7,648 bases of DNA from JALOTE01 sp031422195 (GTDB taxonomy: Bacteria > Pseudomonadota > Alphaproteobacteria > Rhizobiales > Rhizobiaceae), in assembly GCA_031422195.1 (NCBI GenBank), contig JANOPZ010000117.1, positions 1-7,648 of the forward strand, given 5' to 3'. Below, piece after piece: positions 1 to 5,924 of the stretch; positions within the stretch are counted from its first letter, which is position 1, and every line of letters begins with the position of its first letter. Made by a program: the position numbers and the translations under genes. The notes under the pieces are model-generated. The model was not told the origin of the DNA. It did no database searches and saw only the letters and a list, made by a program, of their open reading frames with translations.

Positions 1-617
1 GTTTCTGGCCAAACCGTCACTTCAAATATAAAATGGCAAAGCAAGGATAGAACGGCGGTTGCTGCACAATAAATGACAACAGCATCCGTTGGCACGTCTG
101 CAAACCTGCGCGATGATAGCGAATAGGCGGCCCACGTAAACGCACAAGCAATTGCTGCACCGTAGCCCAGAAGCGAGCCGCCGCCCGAAAGGCCACCGCC
201 GCGCGACACCAATATCAAAGCTGCGCCGCCAAGGCCAATCAACGCTCCAGTGACATGGTGCAATTTTAGTGTTTCCCCCGGCATCAGGGCCGAGCCCACC
301 ACAATCAGCAACGGCCAAAGATACGCAATCAAGCTTGCTTCAACAGCCGGCGCATTGCGCAGCGCCGTAAAATAGAAGAAGTGATAAAAAAATAATCCGG
401 CAACACCAAGCAAAACTGCTTTGCTTTGCCCGTTAGGGATTTTTGGCCATCGGCCTTGGCTGCGAAAATAAATCAGCCCCACACCAGCGCCAATTGCAAA
501 CGTTATGGCTGTCATTTGAAACGGCGGCAAACTGCCTGACCAAGCCGTTAGCAGCGCCAACAAAGACCATAAGAGTATTGCTGTAAAGCCAATGGCGGTT
601 GCACGATTGCGTTTCAT
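1..617 (-). CDS. DMT-superfamily (EamA domain) transporter, C-terminus cut by window edge
   Basis: This is an integral inner-membrane protein of the drug/metabolite transporter superfamily. The frame stays open from the ATG at 617-615 to the window edge, giving 205 codons; whole family members are about 290-300 residues, so roughly the last third is missing. It starts MKRNRATAIGFTAILLWSLL and runs through alternating hydrophobic segments. The segment ALRNAPAVEASLIAYLWPLL followed by a P-G-E-T-L loop is typical of EamA proteins and resembles the YddG aromatic amino acid exporter subgroup. A SSRRFADVPTDAV stretch opens the second half of the fold. The substrate cannot be read from sequence. An in-frame upstream ATG at 650-648 would add 11 residues; neither start has a clear Shine-Dalgarno site, and 617 was chosen because it gives the short N-terminus usual in the family. 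It lies 58 bp after the DUF3108 gene on the same strand, so co-transcription is possible. Confidence 0.85.
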   Translation of the reverse strand, partial: MKRNRATAIGFTAILLWSLLALLTAWSGSLPPFQMTAITFAIGAGVGLIYFRSQGRWPKIPNGQSKAVLLGVAGLFFYHFFYFTALRNAPAVEASLIAYLWPLLIVVGSALMPGETLKLHHVTGALIGLGGAALILVSRGGGLSGGGSLLGYGAAIACAFTWAAYSLSSRRFADVPTDAVVIYCAATAVLSLLCHFIFEVTVWPE

Positions 618-675
618 AGGCGGCTCATAGCCGATGGAAACATCGATCATCAAGCGCGCTTATGTAAAAACAGGT

Positions 676-1473
676 TTAATCGGCCGCCAATTCGAATTTT
701 GTCGCCCGAATAACCACTGTTCCGTTTTTGGTTTTAATCGAAGCCTTAATCGGTCCGTAAAGGTTGGTCCCGGCCAGCTGACCAAAAACAATGGTCGCCC
801 GCTCGCCTTGCGTCATATAGGTGACAGACGATGATTTTGCACGGTGCCCTGCCACGGGTTCATAGCGAACGGCACAGCGTATGCCATCGCCCTTTACATT
901 GCCGATTGCGTAAGGTTCATTGCCTGAGGCGCGCATCACCAGATTAAGCCGCAAAACGCCATCAAACACTTTTATGGTACGATTGCAGACATCTGCCGGT
1001 GTTACTGCCCAAACAAGACTGGCAAAAAACGGGTCTACCACCCCGTCAAGCTGGCCCGGTTGAAGCGGAACGTCATTGGGGTTTGGCTCGCGCATGGGTG
1101 TAATTTTAGTATCAACCGCATTACCATCGCGAAAACTAACCTTTGTGTTTCGGGCTCTTTTTCCTGACTTATAGTCCAGCTCAAAAGACTGCGTTTCAAC
1201 GCCATTTTTTGTGATGATGCCTTTTGAAATGCTGGTGGCTTTGGTGGAATCAAATGCAGCAGCTATGCCCGCAGTCGCCAAAGTTCCCGTAACAGACAAA
1301 ACTTCGCCGTCGATTGATGTTCTGAACTTTGATCGTGCCACGGGAATGCCCGCAAAAGAAACGCTATATTCCGAAGCGATAAGCACTTGATCAGCTTGAG
1401 CGACACTTGGAAAGCTAACGCTGGTGATCGACATTGCGCTGGCAAAAAACAGACACTTCAAATCATATTTCAT
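676..1473 (-). CDS. Secreted DUF3108 domain protein
   Basis: This is a 265-residue exported protein of the DUF3108 family, whose role is not established. The N-terminus is a classical Sec signal peptide: a short MKYDLK head, a hydrophobic stretch, and a likely cut after SVAQA at residue 27, so the mature protein begins DQVLIASEYSVSFAGIPVA. Family-like marks include Y-x-V-x-F-A-G-I near the mature start, VVDPFFASLVW in the middle, CNRTIKVFDG, and RYEPVAGHR. Two cysteines (about residues 163 and 200) flank the central strand region and could form a periplasmic disulfide. The start at 1473 was chosen over the longer 1509 start because GGAG lies 7 nt upstream of it and because it gives a clean signal peptide. 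It is divergent from rpmB. A TAAAAT hexamer in the upstream region could be a -10 box, but no good -35 accompanies it. No terminator was seen before the EamA gene. Confidence 0.85.
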   Translation of the reverse strand: MKYDLKCLFFASAMSITSVSFPSVAQADQVLIASEYSVSFAGIPVARSKFRTSIDGEVLSVTGTLATAGIAAAFDSTKATSISKGIITKNGVETQSFELDYKSGKRARNTKVSFRDGNAVDTKITPMREPNPNDVPLQPGQLDGVVDPFFASLVWAVTPADVCNRTIKVFDGVLRLNLVMRASGNEPYAIGNVKGDGIRCAVRYEPVAGHRAKSSSVTYMTQGERATIVFGQLAGTNLYGPIKASIKTKNGTVVIRATKFELAAD

Positions 1474-1571
1474 ATCTATGCTCCACATCTTGCCAAATCT
1501 TAAGTTCAAACAGATGGCATTTTAACGGCAGCTTTGGCCTTTGAACAGGGATCCAGCGCTGAACGCAACTA

Positions 1572-1605
1572 TCTTAAGCTTGGCCGTGTCTTAAGCTTGA
1601 CCGTG
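1572..1605 (+). repeat. Two tandem 17-bp direct repeats in the DUF3108/rpmB divergent region
   Basis: Two adjacent 17-bp units, TCTTAAGCTTGGCCGTG (1572-1588) and TCTTAAGCTTGACCGTG (1589-1605), differ at one base (1583 against 1600). A shorter related TCTTAAG occurs at 1498-1504, just upstream of the DUF3108 gene. The second unit contributes the TTGACC of a possible rpmB -35 box. The copies could be a regulator binding site or a simple slippage duplication; the sequence does not decide. Confidence 0.6.
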
Positions 1606-1625
1606 CGCACGAGATTGACTATGCG
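1598..1625 (+). promoter_or_regulatory. Possible sigma-70-type promoter for rpmB
   Basis: TTGACC (1598-1603) is followed after 16 bp by TATGCG (1620-1625), a fair match to the TTGAC/CTATAT style of alphaproteobacterial housekeeping promoters. The -35 lies in the second 17-bp repeat and the spacer contains the palindrome GTGCGCAC (1604-1611). Transcription from here would give an rpmB leader of about 105 nt. A 10-bp perfect palindrome CTAACGTTAG (1698-1707) lies in that leader. The promoter was found by eye only. Confidence 0.35.
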
Positions 1626-1736
1626 AACATAAAATTTGCCGCTAGCAAACCATCTGTCATGCGCCAGCCCGCAAGCACGGCCTTGGTCCATGACAGTCTA
1701 ACGTTAGCGCAATTGTTTCTCGAAAGGAATTTCTCC

Positions 1737-2033
1737 ATGTCGCGCACTTGCGAATTGACCGGCAAATCGCCCATGACTGGCAACAACGTCAGCCATGCTA
1801 ATAATAAAACCAAACGCCGCTTTTTGCCAAATCTGGTGCATGTTACTTTGGCGTCTGAGTCTTTGGGCCAAAACTACCGGATGCGCATTTCGGCAAATGC
1901 CCTGCGTACGGTTGAACACCGCGGTGGCTTTGATGCGTTTTTGGTCAAAGAAAACGACGTTAACCTGTCCCAGCGCGCAAAATTGATCAAAAAGCAGGTT
2001 GTTAAAAAAGCTGCTGAGGCTGTAGCAGCCTAA
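1737..2033 (+). CDS. rpmB: 50S ribosomal protein L28
   Basis: This is ribosomal protein L28 (bL28), a small basic protein of the large subunit. It has 98 residues, the usual alphaproteobacterial length. It starts MSRTCELTGKSPMTGNNVSH, followed by a basic NKTKRRF segment, then SLGQNYRMRISANALRTVEHRGG, and ends in a lysine/alanine-rich tail. There is only one cysteine, so it is not the zinc-ribbon form. The frame is open further upstream (to 1659), but the ATG at 1737 is right: it matches the conserved L28 start and has AAGGA at 1724-1728, 8 nt before it. It stands alone, not next to rpmG, and is divergent from the DUF3108 gene. No convincing intrinsic terminator follows it, so some read-through into yhhQ is possible. 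Confidence 0.97.
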   Translation: MSRTCELTGKSPMTGNNVSHANNKTKRRFLPNLVHVTLASESLGQNYRMRISANALRTVEHRGGFDAFLVKENDVNLSQRAKLIKKQVVKKAAEAVAA

Positions 2034-2042
2034 TTTAGCATA

Positions 2043-2072
2043 TTGGTTGAGCAAACCGGCTGATTCTATAGG
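2043..2072 (+). promoter_or_regulatory. Weak candidate promoter for yhhQ
   Basis: TTGGTT (2043-2048) and TATAGG (2067-2072) are spaced 18 bp apart just after the rpmB stop codon. If used, the transcript would begin near 2079 and the yhhQ leader would be about 80 nt, long enough to hold the folded element at 2122-2153. Read-through from rpmB is an equally possible source of yhhQ mRNA. Confidence 0.25.
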
Positions 2073-2121
2073 GGCGGGGTTTTTCTGCCTCGACGTTCTG
2101 CATCTAAACACAAACCGCTCC

Positions 2122-2153
2122 GCTGGTGCCATCTCCCAGCTAAAAAAAATGGA
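2122..2153 (+). promoter_or_regulatory. Candidate preQ1-I-like riboswitch in the yhhQ leader
   Basis: The leader can form a compact H-type pseudoknot. P1 is GCTGG (2122-2126) paired with CCAGC (2136-2140), five Watson-Crick pairs closing a 9-nt loop. Loop bases CCAT (2129-2132) can pair with ATGG (2149-2152) to make P2, leaving an 8-nt A-rich strand (2141-2148) between them. This is the layout of class I preQ1 aptamers. The first loop base is U (2127) and the base just before the 3' strand of P1 is C (2135), which in known preQ1-I structures are the conserved U6 and the C that pairs with the ligand. P2 would bury GGA (2151-2153), the only Shine-Dalgarno-like bases for the ATG at 2160, so ligand binding would be expected to reduce translation. 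The downstream gene is a preQ0/preQ1 transporter. Against it: the motif is tiny, loop L2 is short (3 nt), and no covariation was available. Confidence 0.5.
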
Positions 2154-2159
2154 ATGAAA

Positions 2160-2837
2160 ATGCCCTATCTTATTTTGACGGCCGCAATGGCCGCAATTGT
2201 CTTAGCGTCCAATATTTTGGTTCAATTCCCGGTAACCGGCACAATTGGCAGTTTTTCTTTCAGTGATGTTTTAACTTGGGGTGCATTTACATACCCAATT
2301 GCCTTTTTGGTGACAGACCTTGCAAACCGCGCCTACGGCCCCGGCATGGCGCGCCGCGTCGTGTTCAGTGGTTTTATTGTGGCGATCTTAGCATCGCTCA
2401 CCATTCCACCGCTTCTTTATCATTATAATGTCCTGAGCTTTGAAACTGACACCAGCCGGTTGCAGCGCATAGCATTTGCGTCCGGCGTTGCGTTTTTGTG
2501 CGGCCAACTGTTGGATGTCACGCTTTTTAACCGTTTACGAGCCGCTTCTTGGTGGAAAGCGCCAATTATCGGCTCCTTATTTGGCTCAGCGGTGGACACG
2601 GCATTATTTTTTACTTTGGCTTTTGCCACAGCCTTTGTCGTTATTGGGCCAATAGACGATTTTGCCTCTGAAAATGCGCCTTTGCTCGGTATCTTTGCCT
2701 ACGAGTTTCCACGTTGGGTCTCTTGGGCCATCGGTGATTTCGGTGTCAAATTGCTGATTGCCGCACTTGCACTCGTTCCTTACCGTTTGCTCATGGACAG
2801 CTTGGGTTTTTGGCAGCCAGCAAGAACAGCGAAATAA
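2160..2837 (+). CDS. yhhQ: YhhQ-family queuosine precursor transporter (Vut_1, COG1738)
   Basis: This is an inner-membrane protein of the YhhQ/Vut_1 family, shown in E. coli to import the queuosine precursors preQ0 and preQ1 for tRNA modification. It has 225 residues, normal for the family, with about six membrane segments (near residues 3-20, 33-53, 66-87, 106-125, 135-163 and 195-212). Typical marks are SNILVQFP (17-24), the FTYPIAFLVTDLANRAYG block (43-60), the GQLLDVTLFNRLR stretch, and GSAVDTALFF (142-151). The start at 2160 is preferred because GGA at 2151-2153 then sits 6 nt upstream; the ATG at 2154 would add two residues but leaves no room for a ribosome site. The leader holds a candidate preQ1 riboswitch (2122-2153). 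The gene converges on the membrane-protein gene, with 11 bp between stop codons. The exact precursor carried is inferred from the family. Confidence 0.9.
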   Translation: MPYLILTAAMAAIVLASNILVQFPVTGTIGSFSFSDVLTWGAFTYPIAFLVTDLANRAYGPGMARRVVFSGFIVAILASLTIPPLLYHYNVLSFETDTSRLQRIAFASGVAFLCGQLLDVTLFNRLRAASWWKAPIIGSLFGSAVDTALFFTLAFATAFVVIGPIDDFASENAPLLGIFAYEFPRWVSWAIGDFGVKLLIAALALVPYRLLMDSLGFWQPARTAK

Positions 2838-2848
2838 TTAGAGCATGA

Positions 2849-4492
2849 TCACTGCAGCGGTGCCGCTGCCCAAGCATCTAGCACCTGTTTGAACACTTGG
2901 TCGCCAACAAGCCCTTTTTCCATTGTGAATAGAGCACGCCTACCGGTGCGATACACCACAGGCAGGTCGATCCAGTTTTGCTCGCGTAACAAACTCAAGT
3001 TGGCTTCTTGCGCGGCAGGCGCGTTTTCCATGGCAACCAAAAAGAACCTGTCGGCAACCTTTACAGGCGTAGCCAATAAAGGCGCGCCGGCACTTTCTTC
3101 TGTTGGCTTTAAGTTTACCCGCTGCACATCTTCAATGGTACCACCCGGGAAATCATCAGGCACCGACATGATCAGTTCCAAGATATGACTTGCCGGAAGA
3201 GTTGCATCAGCATTTCGTCGCAAGGTCATGCGCACATTCAAACCAACTTCCGGGATGGACAACTCGCCTCGTATGGCAGGCTCCGGTGGCCGGTCATTGC
3301 CAGGCGATTCCCGCACCACCGACCATACCACCGCACCAGTGCGTGCAGACCCCTCGGCTCCTGATGTGCGCTCTTCATAAAAAATTGCTTTTTGCCCGAC
3401 TGGAATTGCGCCCGCAGGCGTTACAGGTGTTTCAGCCGCGGCGGCCGCAGGTTCTGCCACTGGCGTTTCAGTTACGGGCAGTTGCGGGGTATCAATGGAT
3501 GGTGTTGTTGGTTCAGCAGGGTTTTCTTTGGCTGGCTCTAGTTGGGCCACAGACTGCTCTCCGGCCGCGGTGCCAACGCCTCCATCAACTTCAGTGCCAT
3601 CAGAATTGAGGCGCTGCGTAAATTTCTGCGGTGCATTTGCATCCAAATCGGTCTGGGCTACTGACGGTTCAGTTGAGGCTGGCGGTTCTGGAGCAACCGG
3701 TTTTTCCGGCTGCGCGGTTACGGCCGGCATTTGCTCTGGCTGTAACAGCGCAATCAGCTGCTCACGCTCGGTCCAAGCCAATGCGCCGGCACCAGCAAGC
3801 AGTGCCAAACCCAGCAAAGGCAGTAAAACGCGCCCCGGCTTAGCCTTCTGTTTCGGCGGCCTTGAGAAGGTGGGCGGAAAAACCGGATCGTCCAGTGTTG
3901 GCAAATTTGAAGCTGATTTTGCCGCGTTCGGGTATTGAGGGGATGGCATGTCGCCAAAAACTTCATCAAACCCATCTTGCGGGCCGGAATCAATTCTGAC
4001 GGGCTGCGGCAGTTCTGGGAATTCTAGCTTGGATGTCTCAGGTAAACGCGGCAGATCGGTTGAAACGGGAGCTATTCTTTGATTGATTTGATTAAGCGTC
4101 TGACTTGTATTTGGCGACGGCGAAGTTACGCTTTCAGTTGAAAAAACATCACGCACCTCACGTCGCAAAGCCGATGGCTTAACATCTGGCAAAGCCGAGG
4201 GCTTAACATCTGGCAAAGCGTTCAAAATATCGGCAAGCGGATCAATTTCTTGGACAGTTGGTGTCAACCAATCCTCAACGGCCACATCGAAGTCGGATTC
4301 TACGGTGGCAATAGCCGCATCCAACCCGCTCATTTGCTTTGCAATCAAAGCTTGTGATGGCGGGGGATTGATCATCGCCAGTTTTGATTCAACGGTAGAA
4401 CGGGCTTTGGCGTAAACCCTTGCGCGGATTTCAGGCGTATTTTTGGGCAAAGCATCAATGGTGCGCCTGAGAACCGCTACATAATCAACCAT
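2849..4492 (-). CDS. Single-pass membrane protein of unknown function, downstream of purA
   Basis: This is a 547-residue protein that I recognise only as a conserved-hypothetical type in alphaproteobacteria. Its parts, in order: an N-terminal helical domain (1-75), beginning VDYVAVLRRTIDALPKNTP with an RARVYAKARSTVESKL helix; a proline/serine-rich linker (80-220) holding a duplicated octapeptide; one membrane segment (222-241, VLLPLLGLALLAGAGALAW) preceded by a basic KQKAKPGR; a Pro/Ala/Glu-rich spacer (251-365); and a folded C-terminal domain (about 366-547) starting VGQKAIFYEERTSG and rich in beta-strand-like segments. Positive charges before the membrane segment predict a cytoplasmic N-terminus and a periplasmic C-terminal domain. 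No catalytic motif was seen. It begins 56 bp after the purA stop with no strong terminator between, so it is probably the last gene of a purA transcript. Its start has only a weak GGA, 10 nt upstream. Confidence 0.75.
   Translation of the reverse strand: MVDYVAVLRRTIDALPKNTPEIRARVYAKARSTVESKLAMINPPPSQALIAKQMSGLDAAIATVESDFDVAVEDWLTPTVQEIDPLADILNALPDVKPSALPDVKPSALRREVRDVFSTESVTSPSPNTSQTLNQINQRIAPVSTDLPRLPETSKLEFPELPQPVRIDSGPQDGFDEVFGDMPSPQYPNAAKSASNLPTLDDPVFPPTFSRPPKQKAKPGRVLLPLLGLALLAGAGALAWTEREQLIALLQPEQMPAVTAQPEKPVAPEPPASTEPSVAQTDLDANAPQKFTQRLNSDGTEVDGGVGTAAGEQSVAQLEPAKENPAEPTTPSIDTPQLPVTETPVAEPAAAAAETPVTPAGAIPVGQKAIFYEERTSGAEGSARTGAVVWSVVRESPGNDRPPEPAIRGELSIPEVGLNVRMTLRRNADATLPASHILELIMSVPDDFPGGTIEDVQRVNLKPTEESAGAPLLATPVKVADRFFLVAMENAPAAQEANLSLLREQNWIDLPVVYRTGRRALFTMEKGLVGDQVFKQVLDAWAAAPLQ
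2854..2869 (-). terminator. Weak hairpin at the convergent gene ends
   Basis: GCAGCG (2854-2859) and CGCTGC (2864-2869) form a perfect 6-bp stem with a GTGC loop, inside the last codons of the minus-strand membrane-protein gene. Downstream on that strand the sequence becomes A/T-rich, but there is no true U-tract. It could weakly end the purA-side transcript or the converging yhhQ transcript, or be only GC-rich coding sequence for the Ala-Pro tail. Confidence 0.25.
4165..4219 (-). repeat. In-frame 24-bp tandem duplication in the membrane-protein gene
   Basis: Two 24-bp units (4165-4188 and 4189-4212) differ at one base (4175 against 4199) and are followed by 7 bp of a third (4213-4219). They encode the doubled octapeptide ALPDVKPS at residues 92-107 of the membrane protein. 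The unit length keeps the frame and the repeat sits in the disordered linker, so it is probably a recent slippage duplication with little effect on folding. Confidence 0.9.
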
Positions 4493-4548
4493 TTAAAACC
4501 ATCCACTCTATTCAATTTTAGGCGATTTGCCCTGTAATTGCGGCTAAA

Positions 4549-5844
4549 CTAGTCGCGAAACGGGTCTGTCACAAGTATCGTGTCGTCACGCTCAGGACTG
4601 GTCGATAAAAGCGCAACAGGTGAGCCGATTAACTCTTCAATCAACCGCACATATTTAATGGCTTGCGCAGGAAGTTCTGACCATGAACGCGCGCCTTTGG
4701 TAGTGCCGGGCCAGCCATCAATACTGGTGTAAACAGGTTCGACGCGTGCCTGAGCGCCTTGGCTGGCCGGTAGATAATCGATCAATTGACCATCCAGCAT
4801 ATAGCCGGTGCAGAGCTTAATTTCTTTCAGCCCGTCCAGTACATCAAGCTTGGTCAATGCAATACCCGTGATACCATTCAGGGCAACGGCCTGCCGAACC
4901 AAAACCGCATCAAACCAGCCGCAACGCCGTTTACGCCCTGTGACAGTGCCAAACTCATGGCCATGAACGCCCAAAAACTCACCGATTTCGTTTTGCTGTT
5001 CGGATGGAAATGGGCCCTCACCGACGCGCGTAGTATAGGCCTTGGTAATACCAAGCACATAACCGATTGCACCCGGGCCCATGCCCGAACCCGCCGCCGC
5101 TTGCCCTGAAACAACATTTGAGGATGTCACAAACGGATAAGTGCCATGATCAATATCAAGAAGGGTGCCTTGCGCACCTTCAAACAAAATCCGTGCGCCA
5201 TTCCTGCGCTTGTCGTCGAGCACTTTCCAAGCCTTGTCCATAAACGGCAGAATTGTACCGGCGACAGATGTCAGCTCGTCCAAAATCACTGATGCCTGAA
5301 TCTCAGCATGCCCGAGGCCGCGCCGAAGCGCATTATGATGAGACAGCAAACGCTCCACTTTCATCGGCAGGCTGGCTTCATCGGCCAAATCCATCACGCG
5401 GATAGCACGACGTCCGACTTTATCCTCATAAGCTGGCCCGATACCGCGCCGCGTGGTGCCGATCTTAGTTCCAGATTGTGCCGCCGCATCTTCGCGGATG
5501 CCATCCAGATCGCGGTGCACTGACAAGATCAAACACGTGTTTTCGGCAATGATCAAAGTCTCTGGCGTAACTGTCACGCCTTGGCCAGCAAGCCGTGTGG
5601 TTTCAGCAACAAAAGCATGCGGGTCAAACACCACGCCATTGCCGATGACCGAAAGTTTGCCGCGCACCACGCCAGATGGCAGCAGCGATAATTTATAAGA
5701 CGCGCCGTCGACAACCAGCGTATGGCCGGCATTATGCCCGCCCTGAAAGCGCACCACGACGTCGGCGCGCTCGGCCAGCCAATCGACAATCTTACCCTTC
5801 CCCTCATCGCCCCATTGCGAGCCGACAACCACCACATTCGCCAT
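4549..5844 (-). CDS. purA: Adenylosuccinate synthetase
   Basis: PurA joins IMP and aspartate using GTP to make adenylosuccinate, the first committed step from IMP to AMP, in the cytoplasm. At 431 residues it is full length. The N-terminal GSQWGDEGKGK loop (8-18) carries the catalytic Asp13, and GGHNAGHT (35-42) carries the catalytic His41. GTTRRGIGPAYEDK (129-142) is the IMP-binding stretch, and FEGAQGTLLDIDHGTYPFVT (221-240) is the next conserved block. Later come GTVTGRKRRCGWFDAV (299-314), the guanine-binding TKLDVLDG (331-338), and STSPERDD near the end. The start at 5844 matches the family (MANVVVVGSQWGDEGKGK) and has a weak CGGAA about 9 nt upstream. It lies after serA and its terminator, with only 38 bp between the end of the T-tract and the ATG, so its promoter is cramped. 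The membrane-protein gene follows 56 bp later. Confidence 0.98.
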   Translation of the reverse strand: MANVVVVGSQWGDEGKGKIVDWLAERADVVVRFQGGHNAGHTLVVDGASYKLSLLPSGVVRGKLSVIGNGVVFDPHAFVAETTRLAGQGVTVTPETLIIAENTCLILSVHRDLDGIREDAAAQSGTKIGTTRRGIGPAYEDKVGRRAIRVMDLADEASLPMKVERLLSHHNALRRGLGHAEIQASVILDELTSVAGTILPFMDKAWKVLDDKRRNGARILFEGAQGTLLDIDHGTYPFVTSSNVVSGQAAAGSGMGPGAIGYVLGITKAYTTRVGEGPFPSEQQNEIGEFLGVHGHEFGTVTGRKRRCGWFDAVLVRQAVALNGITGIALTKLDVLDGLKEIKLCTGYMLDGQLIDYLPASQGAQARVEPVYTSIDGWPGTTKGARSWSELPAQAIKYVRLIEELIGSPVALLSTSPERDDTILVTDPFRD

Positions 5845-5882
5845 AGATAAAATTCCGGATGAGTTACGGTTTGTGCTTAAAT

Positions 5883-5906
5883 AAAAAAGGCCCGCAATGC
5901 GAGCCT
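5883..5906 (-). terminator. Intrinsic terminator after serA
   Basis: Read on the minus strand, AGGCTCGC (5906-5899), loop ATT, and GCGGGCCT (5895-5888) form an 8-bp stem with one G-U pair. The run of T from 5888 to 5883 follows directly. It begins 18 bp after the serA stop codon. On the plus strand there is no T-tract, so it acts for serA only. It would separate serA from purA transcription, at least in part. Confidence 0.85.
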
Positions 5907-5924
5907 CTTCAACCGGTTTTGAAT

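Noticed and set aside
22..318. Minus-strand frame of 98 codons at the left edge
   Set aside because: It is a shifted frame of the EamA transporter, whose true frame is open from 617 to the window edge with membrane segments throughout.
652..661. 10-bp palindrome AAGCGCGCTT between the DUF3108 and EamA genes
   Set aside because: It has no loop or T-tract and is too short to call an operator or terminator by itself.
2053..2085. Possible rpmB terminator (AAACC...GGTTT followed by TTC)
   Set aside because: The stem has only five mostly A-T pairs across a 20-base loop and a short T-run; it is too weak to call.
1704..2132. Minus-strand frame of 142 codons opposite rpmB
   Set aside because: It is antisense to rpmB, which is certain; no family resemblance was seen.
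3190..3938. Plus-strand open frames opposite the membrane-protein gene (3190-3609 and 3495-3938)
   Set aside because: They mirror the Pro/Ala/Glu-rich linker and membrane segment of the minus-strand gene and show only low-complexity composition and no convincing ribosome site.
4509..4540. Possible hairpin between purA and the membrane-protein gene (AGGGC...GCCT)
   Set aside because: Only three consecutive pairs form before a mismatch and no T-tract follows, so it was not called a terminator.
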